From positions 1 through 64,000 of the IMG/VR virus record IMGVR_UViG_3300034021_000300: a DNA stretch of 64,000 nt. One strand, given 5' to 3'. Under the pieces are notes generated by a model. That model saw nothing but the letters and a program-made list of their open reading frames with translations. It ran no database searches and had not been told where the DNA came from. Made by a program: the position numbers and the translations under genes. The number at the start of each line of letters is the position of its first letter. The first letter of the stretch is position 1. Positions 1 through 10,400 of this stretch are shown here, piece after piece. Source of the DNA: a virus.

Positions 1-1
1 T

Positions 2-3000
2 TCTACACAACCTCGTACAGATGGTAGATTTAATGCCTTTTATACTACAACCAAAGAAAGTGAAATTTTTGATACTTACCAAGAAGCAGTAGATTGGATT
101 AATGCTAAATATGATGCAGAACTAGCTGCTTTAGAAACTAAAACAGAAGTTCCTGTTACTGAACAACCCACCAGTGTAAGAGAAAGACGTAAAAATAAAA
201 GCGATGAAATAAATAATGATATAAATGCAGAAGGGCCTTTTAAAGTAAGTGAACTACCCGCTGAAACAAAAATTAAATTTGAAGAGGCTTTAGCATATTT
301 ACGAAGTATATTACCTTTTGAAGTAGGAGATATTGATGCTATTGCTGATAGATTAACTAACAATGGTATTACTTTTGGTGCATTTATAGATAATGTAATA
401 TATCTTAATAAGGCTGCTGAAGCAGGCACAGAATACCACGAAGCATTTCATGGTGTAATGAGTTTATTTAGCACAGAAGAAAGAGCAAAGTACCTAGAAG
501 TAGCTAAGAAAGAACATAAAATTACTGACAAGGCAAGGGCAGAATTTGTTTTACAACGTCCTGTATACCAAAACTTATCCAAAGAAGCCTTAGATAAAGT
601 AATGCTAGAAGAATATCTAGCTGATAAGTTTATGGCTTGGAAACAAGGTAAAAAAGAGCCTAATGGTTTTTTTGCCAAAATGTTTGATAAAATCAAGAAA
701 TTTTTTGATAGTATAAAAGATTACTTTGGAGGTAACCTTGATTCTTTATTCCATAGAATAGATAGCGGTAAATACAAACATAGAACTATAGGTGGAAACA
801 AATTACCTATGTTTATGGCTTTGCCTTATAATACTGAAAAAATAAAAGGTACTGACGAAAAGATTATAAAAAAATTAAACAGTACAGAAGAGTCTGATTT
901 AATTAATACTATAAGAGTTGAAGTAGGCGAACTTATTACAGAAAGTCTGGCTAGTAAAGATGTTTACACAATTAAACAAGCTTTTGATAAAGTACTTGAG
1001 ATGCGTGATAATCTTTATTTAGATAAAGCTGATGAGTTATCTGAAGAAGAAGGTGATGAGTATTACCAAAAAAATTCAGGCTTATTTAAAATAACTGGTG
1101 TTAAAGAAGCTGTATTTGAAAAAGTAAAATCACAAATACAATTTTTACTTTCTGTAGATGAAGAAATTGCTGAACGTATTTTAAGTAAAGAAGAAGAAGA
1201 GGATTTAAGAAACTATGAAGCATCTGCTTTACAGAATACAGGTATAAGCAGTATGACACAGTATGTAAGAATACTTATTGCTACTGCACACATAAATGCA
1301 ATAGATAAATATGGTGTGCCTTATAAGAAAGGGATTAATCCTTCTACTATATACAATAGCATTAGCAGGACACTACTAAATACAGCTCCTGAAAACTTTA
1401 TGAGAAAGCTTGAAATTTTCTCAGAATACAATCCTGAAGTAAAAATATTTACTGATTACTTAAAAGATAAATTAAACTGGAATAATGAAACTAACAATCC
1501 AGGATTAAATAATGATGGAGAATTAAAAAATGAACATATATGGAATGCCTTTAAAAAAGCCTTTCATAAATTTAAGGTAGAGTCTATGATGACTAGGTTA
1601 TCTTCAAACGGTGAAACTAAAGTAAGTAGTAGTAATGCTAAAGACGTAGATACACAGCAAATAGAAAGATGGCAAATAGGTTATAGAAACTTTATAGAAA
1701 AGAACTTTACTAAATTAAATATTGCAGATTTTATTTACTTTAATGCAACTTCTCCAATTACTGATGAACAACTTGAAGAGGAATCAAAAAAAGCAAAAGC
1801 AACATTAGATAGTATAGGTATAAAATTATCTCCTTTATATTTACAATACTCTTTACTTGTAACAAAGAAAGAACGTACTGATAAACAACAGGAGCTAATG
1901 GATTTGTATGAAAACTTCTACGGATTAAATGGAAGTGATGGTAAGTTTTTAAAAGAGCTTATAACAGATTTTATAAATACAGGACTTAATCCTTTTACCA
2001 AAGGAGATGAAGGTATGATGGCTAGGTTAAAAGCTCTAGCTATGGAAAATGCTTCATTTGATGAAACAGCAGGTAGCTCTACTTTTCAAGCTGCTGATGG
2101 AGAACTTAGGGGAGATACTTCTTTAGGTTCATTCTTCTTAAAAAGAGTAGCACAACTACAAAAACCTGAAGCAAGGGCAGAAGATTTAGAAGAATTTACC
2201 AGATTCTACGCTAATCAAGAAGATGAATGGATGATTCCACTACATCATTTAGCTACCTTAGATAATCCTTTATATGAGCATGCTGAAACATTTGATAAAA
2301 AGTTTGTATTTACAAACATTGATGGTATAAGGGCAACAGAATATGATGAGCAGGGCAATGAGATAAATAAACAAGAAGGTACTGTATTTAAAAATATGGT
2401 TCCTTTGGAAAAACTACTTACTTTCATGTCTTTGTATTCTACTACAAAAGTAAAAACTACAAAAGAAGGGAAGAAAATAAACTATGCCTACTATTACCCA
2501 CAAGTAATAGAAGCTGCAAGTACAGGTTATGCAATATTACTTCCTGTAAAACCTTATTATGATAAAGGATATAAACCTGCATTTTACCAAGCATTACTAA
2601 GTTTTGTAAAGAATGAGCATGCACGTATTAAGTATGTACAAGAAAATAAAGATTTGCCTTCAATAAGAAACTTTAATGTTGGAGAAAAGAATGGGTTAAA
2701 ATTCTTTGAAAACTCTTGGATTTCACCTGAATTATCTGAAAAGCTAATAGCTTTAAATTCTGTAGATGAAATGTCTGTAGAGTTAAAGAAAGAGTTAAAA
2801 GATAACATTGATCAATTTGTACAACAAGACTACTTACTTACTGTAGATACATTAGTAAGAGAAGGAGCAATAATTGAAGTAGAAGGAGAATTTTACACAA
2901 GACTATTGCCAGAAGCTTTTAGAACTGATAAAAAAATAACAAAAGACGAAAAGACCTATCAAAAAGTAAATACAGAAAAGATAAGGTCAATGCAGGCTAA

Positions 3001-6000
3001 CTACCTTATTAATGGGCAGGCTTTTAATACTTTATTGCATGGAGACTTAGCTTACAAAATTAAAAGTCCTGAAGACCATGTAAAAAGGTTAAAAGGGGCA
3101 CATGGAGCTTTAACTTCTTTATACGGAAGGCAAATAAAATTTAAAGTTATTCCTGACATAAAAAAAGAAAAAAGAAAAATAGTAGTTGATGGGTTACCTA
3201 AATTTGTAGAAGTTACAGAAGCAGAAAGAGCAAAAGCAAGAGAAAAAATTATAGCAGACAATCCTAATTTATCTGAAAAAGAGATAGTAAAGAAAATAAA
3301 AGAAAAACTTGAACTTGATGAACATAACCTTGCAGATGCACAGGCATATACTACTTTAGACTTTCAAATTGCTCGTTTAAAAGAATTAGGTAAAACTTCA
3401 CCTGCAATAGTTAAGATACTTGAAAAAGTAAGGAATGGTGTAGAAATTACAAGGAAAGAGCTTGAATTACTAGAAGGGGCTGACTCTTTACTTAATCCTA
3501 AAAAAGACTTAGCTTATGCACTTAACGCTAATTTAAAGATGTCTGTCCTTACACTAACTAGAGAACTTGTTTCATACAAATCTAAAGGAGAGTGGCTTGC
3601 TATACCAGGGCGTGAAAAAGAGCATAAGATACTAAATGATATGGTAAAGAATACCATAGATTTAGTAGCCCATGAATCTGCAAGTAAAGGCACTACAATC
3701 ATAGATGAAGTAAGAACTTTAAATGGGGAATACTATGGTGAGCAAGTATTAACTAAAGGAGTTAAACAGAAAATAACTGATGGTACACAACAGCTAGCTT
3801 TAATTTGGTCAGAATTACCACAAGAACTTGAAAGCCTTGTAGAAAAACTAGACGAGGCTGAACAAAACAGGGTAATACAATCAACAGAGTTTGCACTTTC
3901 TTTACTTAAAGAAAAAGATGAAACAACTCTTAAAAAAGTTTTACCTAACTGGTATAATAGTTTAGTATCTACAGGGGCTTCTCCACAATTATTAGAAATA
4001 TTTAAACCTAATGCTGCTGGAGAACCTACATTAAATCCTAACATATCTATATCTGTAGCTAAATTTACTGCAATGTACTTAGCCCATTGGTCTAATCACG
4101 CTTTAAAACAAAAAGTTGCAGGCTCTAAATTTACTCTTGTAACTCCATTTAATGTAATGGTAGATAAAGATGATAATGTAGTAAGAGTAGATCAGTTTAA
4201 ATCAGGTGCAAAATATACTAAACCAAGACCTCTGGCTTACAACAAAAGAGGTAAACTAAATGGTAGAGAAATAGTTTATTCAGAGTGTATTGTATCTGCT
4301 TATTACAAAGAATTGTATAATCTAAAAGAAGGTGATGAAATACCTGAAGATTTGGCTTATATGATGGGTTACCGTATTCCTACAGAAGATAAAGCCTCTA
4401 TGGGCGTGCTTAAAGTAGTAGATTTCTTACCTGCAATATATGGTAATGCCATAATGATTCCTGAAGAATTGCAATACCTTTCAGGTGCTGACTTTGATAT
4501 TGACTCTCTGTTTGTACAAAAATATGATATATACGAAAAAGATGGTAAGTTCTACAAATATGGTAGTGCCACAACTACAGAAGGTCAATTTGAAGAGTTT
4601 TTAAATTATGTAAAAGATGAAACTGATGTAGTTGATTACCAAAAAACTTTGTTAGAAGCTAACGAAGAATACCAAGATCTTTTAAAACAAGAAAAGGAAC
4701 TACAAAAATTAATAGAAGCTAGGAATGAAAATATTGCAGAGTTAGACGAAAAACTAAGGGAGGCAAATGATTTTATACCTCTATCTTTATATGAAGAATC
4801 TGAAAAAGAAATTACAAGGTCTTGGGTACTCCCCGCAAAATCTAAAGAAATAGCTGAACAAAAAAGCTTAATAGAACAAGCAAAAGAAATACAACAAAGA
4901 AAGCAAGAAATAAAAGCTAATAAACTAGCAAGTGCCTTACGTTATTATGAATTACCTGCAAGTAAAACTGCTTGGGCAGCTGCTGTAAAAGAAGGTAAAT
5001 ATCCTGATGGTAAATTTAAAGCTGTTCTTAATAACGATTTGCTTACTTACAAATTAGAAATGTTAGGTAATGAAAAAGTACAAAATACTTTGGCTTCTGA
5101 AAAAACATCTAACGAACCTTTATTAAAGCTACAAGAAACGCTAGCAATGCAATTTCCTGCTACATTTGATAGTGGTAAGCAATCATTAGGATTCTTTAGC
5201 TTTAATGATTTAGCAGTAGCTATGGCTAATAATGATGCAGGTTCTGATGGTATTGGCCCAGCAGCTGTATTTAATGTACTATACCAATACTTAGCTAAAC
5301 AAGGTGTAGGTATAAAAGATGCTCAAAGATTTGCAATAAAAGAAGGCTTTACTGTAAGAAAATATTATCAATTTAAAGGGTTTTCTTTTAAAAAGGACGG
5401 AGTATATAGAAATGCTGAAGACAAAAGGATTGTAAAAACCATTTCAGCAATCATTTCAGCAATGACTGACAATGCTAAGGAACCTATTGCAGCAAAGTTA
5501 AATCTTAACTTAGAAACATTAGGGCCTGTACTTGTAATGTTAGGAACTGGTGTAAAACTAAGCACAGCTATAAAAATAGCAAACTCGCCTAAAGTAAAAC
5601 AACTATCGCAAGAAATACTACAAAGTAAGTCTAACTTTTCTGATGTATCTGCGTATAGTATTGTGCAGAATGCAAAAGCAGAAGTGGCTGATGTAGATTT
5701 TACACAAGAAACCACAGTATTAGACGAAGAGTTGCTAGACCTTTTATTAAAAGATGGGGAAGATATTGGAACAACATCTGATATTGCATTAAAATTGTAT
5801 TTAAATGCACGAGAAATATCAGAAGATATATTAAAAGGGCGTGATATACTTTCTCTACGCAAAGGTGTACCTGCTACTTTTGGTGAAGTAGATAAAATAA
5901 TAACTTCTTTAAATAAACTAAGAGATGGAAAAACTCCTGCAACACTAGGATTAAGTAGATTACTAGACGTTAAACCTATTGAAGCCTTAACCAAAGCACT

Positions 6001-7498
6001 TGAAGATTTAAATAGTGTTGCACAACAGTTATTTACAATGCAACACCCATATATTAAAGAAACCTTTAATGTGGTAAAACAAGAAGTTAAAAGGTCAGAA
6101 AGTAAAGATGTATCAAATAAGATATATAGCGATTTAAGTTCTTTTATGAGTTTGTCAATTTTTAGAAAATACTTAGAAGACTATGTTCCATCTAAAAAGA
6201 ATGAAGTTAAATTTATAGAAACATTTAAAGAAGTATTTACAGAAGATGTTTTGTTTGAAAAAACATTGCTAGAAGAAGTAGAAGATTTAAAAAAGAATGC
6301 TAAAAAATATAATTTACAGAACAATAGGTTTTTAAAATATCTATCTACTGAACCAAGGTTAATAAAAAGAACTGTAGATAAAATAGAAGGTAATACACGT
6401 CAGTTAAGAGATTCGGATTACCAATTAGAACTTATTAATGGCTTTGATGATTTATACGCAAATCCTTTAACAAGAAAAACAGCTGTAAAACTATTTGCTT
6501 ACATACTACTTAAAGATGGTGCTAGATATAGAAATGCTTCATTCCAATCTGAGATACCTTCTTACATGTTTAAGATATACTCAAACGCTTTAGATGCGTT
6601 TAGAAGTAACCCTAGTATGGTTGATGTAGTTAAACTTGGAAATGAATTTATAAAGTTATACAGTTTAAACCTGGATAACAGAAAAAGCCTGTATAAAATA
6701 TCAAAAAGTAATCCTCTATTAGGTAAAGGTAAAAAAGATGGCTCATTCAAAGAAGAAGCAGGACAAGTAGCTATATCAAGGATAGAAAATAGTGTGTTCC
6801 CAGAAATAGCTGCTGCTTATAACTTTGAATATAATTCAAAAGATGATGTATATAAACCTGTACCTTTCTTAATGGTTGGTAATAATTTAAAGGTTATTTC
6901 AGAAATAAATGGAAAAGCTGTAACTAATTTATCTGATTTACGTGAAGGAGATAATTTTGTATATAAAGCTGCAAAAGATGTATTTGGTATATACAGCCTT
7001 ACCCCTTCAAAAAGAGGTATATCAGGTTATAGTTTCCCTTTAGAAAAAGCAATAGATTTATTTGGAGCTAAAGTTACAGAAGCAAAAGAAGAAGAAGAAG
7101 CTGAAAGTAGCGCAGGAATATCATTAGAAGAATTTTTACAGGCTAATAATTACTCTGATTTTAAAGAACCTGCTCCTGCTGAAAGAATAGTAACTGAGGC
7201 AGAATATAAGGAAATAAAAGCTGCTGAACCTGTTACTCCACCAACTGTAAAAGCTGCTCCTAAAGTTACCTCTGTATCAGAACAGCTTAAAGAATGGGGT
7301 GTTACTTTTATAGAAGGAATGGATCCATCTGGATTATTTCCTATGACAAAAGTAGAGTTTCATAAAGACACAGAGCAGAGAGTAAAAGATATAGTAAATA
7401 GAAATTTAGATAGTGGTATTCTCTCACAAAGTGCTATCTTAGCAGATATTTTAAAAGCAGGAAAAACAGAAACACTTAAAAAAGCAATAGAATGTTAA
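2..7498 (+). CDS. Giant virion RNA polymerase of crAss-like phage (5' end missing)
   Basis: The frame is open from base 2, so the gene begins outside the window and at least 2498 residues are encoded here. The catalytic motif DFDID (codons 4490-4504, context LSGADFDIDSLF) is the metal-binding aspartate triad of the single-chain, two-barrel RNA polymerases of crAss-like phages (Cellulophaga phage phi14:2 gp66 type), which travel in the virion and transcribe early genes after ejection. An HExxH zincin-like motif (HEAFH, codons 437-451) lies about 1350 residues before it, followed by a basic amphipathic stretch (near 660-740), so the protein may join a protease-like domain to the polymerase. Long charged helical stretches fill the rest. 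The stop overlaps the next ATG by 7 bases, so the two giants are co-translated. Seen: motifs, size, overlap. Inferred: packaging in the virion. Confidence 0.9.
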   Translation, partial: STQPRTDGRFNAFYTTTKESEIFDTYQEAVDWINAKYDAELAALETKTEVPVTEQPTSVRERRKNKSDEINNDINAEGPFKVSELPAETKIKFEEALAYLRSILPFEVGDIDAIADRLTNNGITFGAFIDNVIYLNKAAEAGTEYHEAFHGVMSLFSTEERAKYLEVAKKEHKITDKARAEFVLQRPVYQNLSKEALDKVMLEEYLADKFMAWKQGKKEPNGFFAKMFDKIKKFFDSIKDYFGGNLDSLFHRIDSGKYKHRTIGGNKLPMFMALPYNTEKIKGTDEKIIKKLNSTEESDLINTIRVEVGELITESLASKDVYTIKQAFDKVLEMRDNLYLDKADELSEEEGDEYYQKNSGLFKITGVKEAVFEKVKSQIQFLLSVDEEIAERILSKEEEEDLRNYEASALQNTGISSMTQYVRILIATAHINAIDKYGVPYKKGINPSTIYNSISRTLLNTAPENFMRKLEIFSEYNPEVKIFTDYLKDKLNWNNETNNPGLNNDGELKNEHIWNAFKKAFHKFKVESMMTRLSSNGETKVSSSNAKDVDTQQIERWQIGYRNFIEKNFTKLNIADFIYFNATSPITDEQLEEESKKAKATLDSIGIKLSPLYLQYSLLVTKKERTDKQQELMDLYENFYGLNGSDGKFLKELITDFINTGLNPFTKGDEGMMARLKALAMENASFDETAGSSTFQAADGELRGDTSLGSFFLKRVAQLQKPEARAEDLEEFTRFYANQEDEWMIPLHHLATLDNPLYEHAETFDKKFVFTNIDGIRATEYDEQGNEINKQEGTVFKNMVPLEKLLTFMSLYSTTKVKTTKEGKKINYAYYYPQVIEAASTGYAILLPVKPYYDKGYKPAFYQALLSFVKNEHARIKYVQENKDLPSIRNFNVGEKNGLKFFENSWISPELSEKLIALNSVDEMSVELKKELKDNIDQFVQQDYLLTVDTLVREGAIIEVEGEFYTRLLPEAFRTDKKITKDEKTYQKVNTEKIRSMQANYLINGQAFNTLLHGDLAYKIKSPEDHVKRLKGAHGALTSLYGRQIKFKVIPDIKKEKRKIVVDGLPKFVEVTEAERAKAREKIIADNPNLSEKEIVKKIKEKLELDEHNLADAQAYTTLDFQIARLKELGKTSPAIVKILEKVRNGVEITRKELELLEGADSLLNPKKDLAYALNANLKMSVLTLTRELVSYKSKGEWLAIPGREKEHKILNDMVKNTIDLVAHESASKGTTIIDEVRTLNGEYYGEQVLTKGVKQKITDGTQQLALIWSELPQELESLVEKLDEAEQNRVIQSTEFALSLLKEKDETTLKKVLPNWYNSLVSTGASPQLLEIFKPNAAGEPTLNPNISISVAKFTAMYLAHWSNHALKQKVAGSKFTLVTPFNVMVDKDDNVVRVDQFKSGAKYTKPRPLAYNKRGKLNGREIVYSECIVSAYYKELYNLKEGDEIPEDLAYMMGYRIPTEDKASMGVLKVVDFLPAIYGNAIMIPEELQYLSGADFDIDSLFVQKYDIYEKDGKFYKYGSATTTEGQFEEFLNYVKDETDVVDYQKTLLEANEEYQDLLKQEKELQKLIEARNENIAELDEKLREANDFIPLSLYEESEKEITRSWVLPAKSKEIAEQKSLIEQAKEIQQRKQEIKANKLASALRYYELPASKTAWAAAVKEGKYPDGKFKAVLNNDLLTYKLEMLGNEKVQNTLASEKTSNEPLLKLQETLAMQFPATFDSGKQSLGFFSFNDLAVAMANNDAGSDGIGPAAVFNVLYQYLAKQGVGIKDAQRFAIKEGFTVRKYYQFKGFSFKKDGVYRNAEDKRIVKTISAIISAMTDNAKEPIAAKLNLNLETLGPVLVMLGTGVKLSTAIKIANSPKVKQLSQEILQSKSNFSDVSAYSIVQNAKAEVADVDFTQETTVLDEELLDLLLKDGEDIGTTSDIALKLYLNAREISEDILKGRDILSLRKGVPATFGEVDKIITSLNKLRDGKTPATLGLSRLLDVKPIEALTKALEDLNSVAQQLFTMQHPYIKETFNVVKQEVKRSESKDVSNKIYSDLSSFMSLSIFRKYLEDYVPSKKNEVKFIETFKEVFTEDVLFEKTLLEEVEDLKKNAKKYNLQNNRFLKYLSTEPRLIKRTVDKIEGNTRQLRDSDYQLELINGFDDLYANPLTRKTAVKLFAYILLKDGARYRNASFQSEIPSYMFKIYSNALDAFRSNPSMVDVVKLGNEFIKLYSLNLDNRKSLYKISKSNPLLGKGKKDGSFKEEAGQVAISRIENSVFPEIAAAYNFEYNSKDDVYKPVPFLMVGNNLKVISEINGKAVTNLSDLREGDNFVYKAAKDVFGIYSLTPSKRGISGYSFPLEKAIDLFGAKVTEAKEEEEAESSAGISLEEFLQANNYSDFKEPAPAERIVTEAEYKEIKAAEPVTPPTVKAAPKVTSVSEQLKEWGVTFIEGMDPSGLFPMTKVEFHKDTEQRVKDIVNRNLDSGILSQSAILADILKAGKTETLKKAIEC

Positions 7499-10400
7499 TT
7501 TGCCCTTTAAATTCAAAAATAAACGAACTAACAGTATCATTAGGTAACTACTACGATGCTATGCAAGTGTATCTACTGTCTGAAGGTAAATACCCCTCAA
7601 AAGAAGATGCTTTAAAAATACGTAATAGGTTTAAAAATACACCTTTTTATTCTAGTATATCTCAGTACGAAGATAACTTAAGTATATATAAAAACTTTAC
7701 TACAAATGGCGTAGTTCAGGGGTTAGATAAAGCAGAATTAGCTGAAGTAGAAAAGATATTTAGAAACAGGGGGTTTAAAATTACTGTACCTTTACACATA
7801 GTACAGGGCTCAAAAAAACTAAGAGATAGAGAATCTTGGATGTTTATAGCAGATACTCCTATGTATCAAGCAGTAGAAATAAGTAGAGAAGAGCTTTTAC
7901 AAGATGAGGGCTTAATAGAACAAGACAAAGCTGAAGATAAAATAGCATTTAATAAAACTACTACAGAAAATAAAGAAGCTAAAACTGTTGTAGTAAAGAT
8001 GTTAGATAAACTTGCTAAAAAGTTTAATACACCATACGAAATAATAAATGCTAAAAAAGCTAAAAGTTTATATAACAATTATAATGGTGAAAAAGCTTTC
8101 TACTATAAAGGTAAAGTATACATATTAGAAGATGGCATTACTCTAGAGAATGCTTTACATGAGTTTTCTCACCCTTTTATAAGAGCCATAGCTCAAAAAA
8201 ATGTAGAGCTTTTCACTAACATAGTAGAAGAAATACTTTCTACACCTGAAGGTAAGGCTATATATAATCAAGTAAAAGAGTTATACCCTGAACATGTAGT
8301 TGATGGTGAATTAAATTATGAAGGATTTGAAGAAGTAGCTGTACGTGCTTTAACAGCAGAAGCTCAAAAGCAGTATACTAATCCTTCTTTTGAAAGTGCT
8401 GTACAAAGGCTTATAAAAGCTATAAAGAACCTTCTTAGAGGATTATTCTCTACTAATGCTGTAGATAGTATTGATAGTAATACTTCTTTAAAAGAACTTG
8501 CTGAAATATTGTTAGGTGATGATGCATATAGTTTAGATTTAAAAGATGGTACTTTTGCAGCAAATAAATCTGTTAAGTACGAAATATATAATGGATTACC
8601 ATTTACCGAAGAATCTTTAGCAAGAATGAGTGATGGTGAAAAAAGGATTACAGTAAGAACCAAAGTACATCCAACAGGTATATATGAATATAATGGGCAG
8701 AGATTCAAAATACTTAATCTTGGTCAAAAAAATATAAAAGACTTTAAAACTCCTGAAAGGGTAAAAAGAAAATTCAGAGAAGAGTATAAAAAAGGTATGT
8801 TCAAACATATAGATAACTTTTTTGATGGAAAAACTAATTTATTTGTGTATCAAATAGAAAAGATTGATAATTCTATAGTAAATGAGTATGTAAAAGAAGA
8901 ACCTCTTGATGAAGATCTTGTATTTACTAATGCTACTACCAATGCTACATTAAAGGCCATAAAAGATTGGTTAGTTTCTAAAAAAGATTCTGCACTAAAA
9001 CATAAATCTGATACAGGGCTATGGTCTAAGATTAAAAAAGTAGAAGATATAGAAGAACAGCTTAAGCAATTAAGTTTAGCTGAAATTATGGGCAGTATAG
9101 TTGATGATGTATACAGTGCTCTTGCAGACCCCAATAACCCAAATAGTTACTTATTGCAATTTAAAAAAATTATACAAGAAGTAGCTTCAGCAGAAACAAG
9201 AGAAGATGCTGAAAAGGTAGTAGAAAAAATAGGAGCTTACAAAGAGTATGTAGCAGGTTTAAAAATTATTGATGATTTACTTAACTACCAATTAGCAGAA
9301 GAAAAGCCGAATGAGGGCTCTACCCTTGCTAAACTAAATGGTATAAAAAATGCTTTATTTGAACTTGATAAAAAAATAAAAGATACAGCTCCTTACGTAT
9401 TAGCTATAGCTAACAAAGGTTCTATAAATGAAGAACTTCGTAAGAATATAGAAGCTTACTGGCCTATGATAAAAAAACTAGAGTCAGATATAAGAGAATT
9501 AGAAGCTAAAGGAGAGAAAATAAAAGCAGCTGCCCTTAAGTCTAAAAAAGAAGATTTAGAAAGAAAGTTAGGGTTTCCTTTGTTAGGAGATTTAACACAA
9601 ATCTATTTAGAAGGAGGTAATGATATAAATTTCTTTGAAAGAATGGTTAAAACTGTTGCTAATACCGCAGATGCTGCAATAGGATTGTTCTATAAAAGGT
9701 ATAAAGAAGAAATAGATAAGGGAAGAAAAAAGATAAATGAACTTACTAAATCTACTTACTACAAATACAAACAGTTTACAGAAGGTAAATCAATAGATAA
9801 CTTTGAGCAGCTGTATGAAAAAATGACTGAAGATGTAGATGTTCTTAGATATAATGAAGATAGCGGACAATATGAAACCTTTACAGAAAAATGGTTTATA
9901 TCAGATTTTGACCAAAATGCATATAATCTTAAAAGAAAACAAGCTTATGATTTAGCAGCGCTAGAAGAAAAGAAAGCCAGAGATGCAGCTGCAAATGGTG
10001 ATAATGAGGGGTATAAAGAAGGAATGGCTACTGCAAGAAGAATAAGGGCTAACTTTAGAAGAAATAATACTATAGCACAAGATAAATTAGAAGGCAGGGA
10101 TAAAGTAATAGAAATACTTCTACAAAAAGAAAAATTATTTGATAACAGTGCGGAAGGTAAAAGTCAGTTTTATGCTTGGGTAACTAACCATCTTTACAAC
10201 GAAGAGTTATATATAGAGTATGTTTCACAAGAAGATCCTACTAAAATTGCAGAGTATGGTAAAAGATTGCTAGATAGTTATGTACAAAATAAAGGTACTA
10301 AAGTATCAGGAATGTTTTTAGTACCTGATAAAACTAAATTTCCCAATGCTAAGTATAATGCATTATCTACTGAAGATAGAAAATACTACGACCATCTTTT

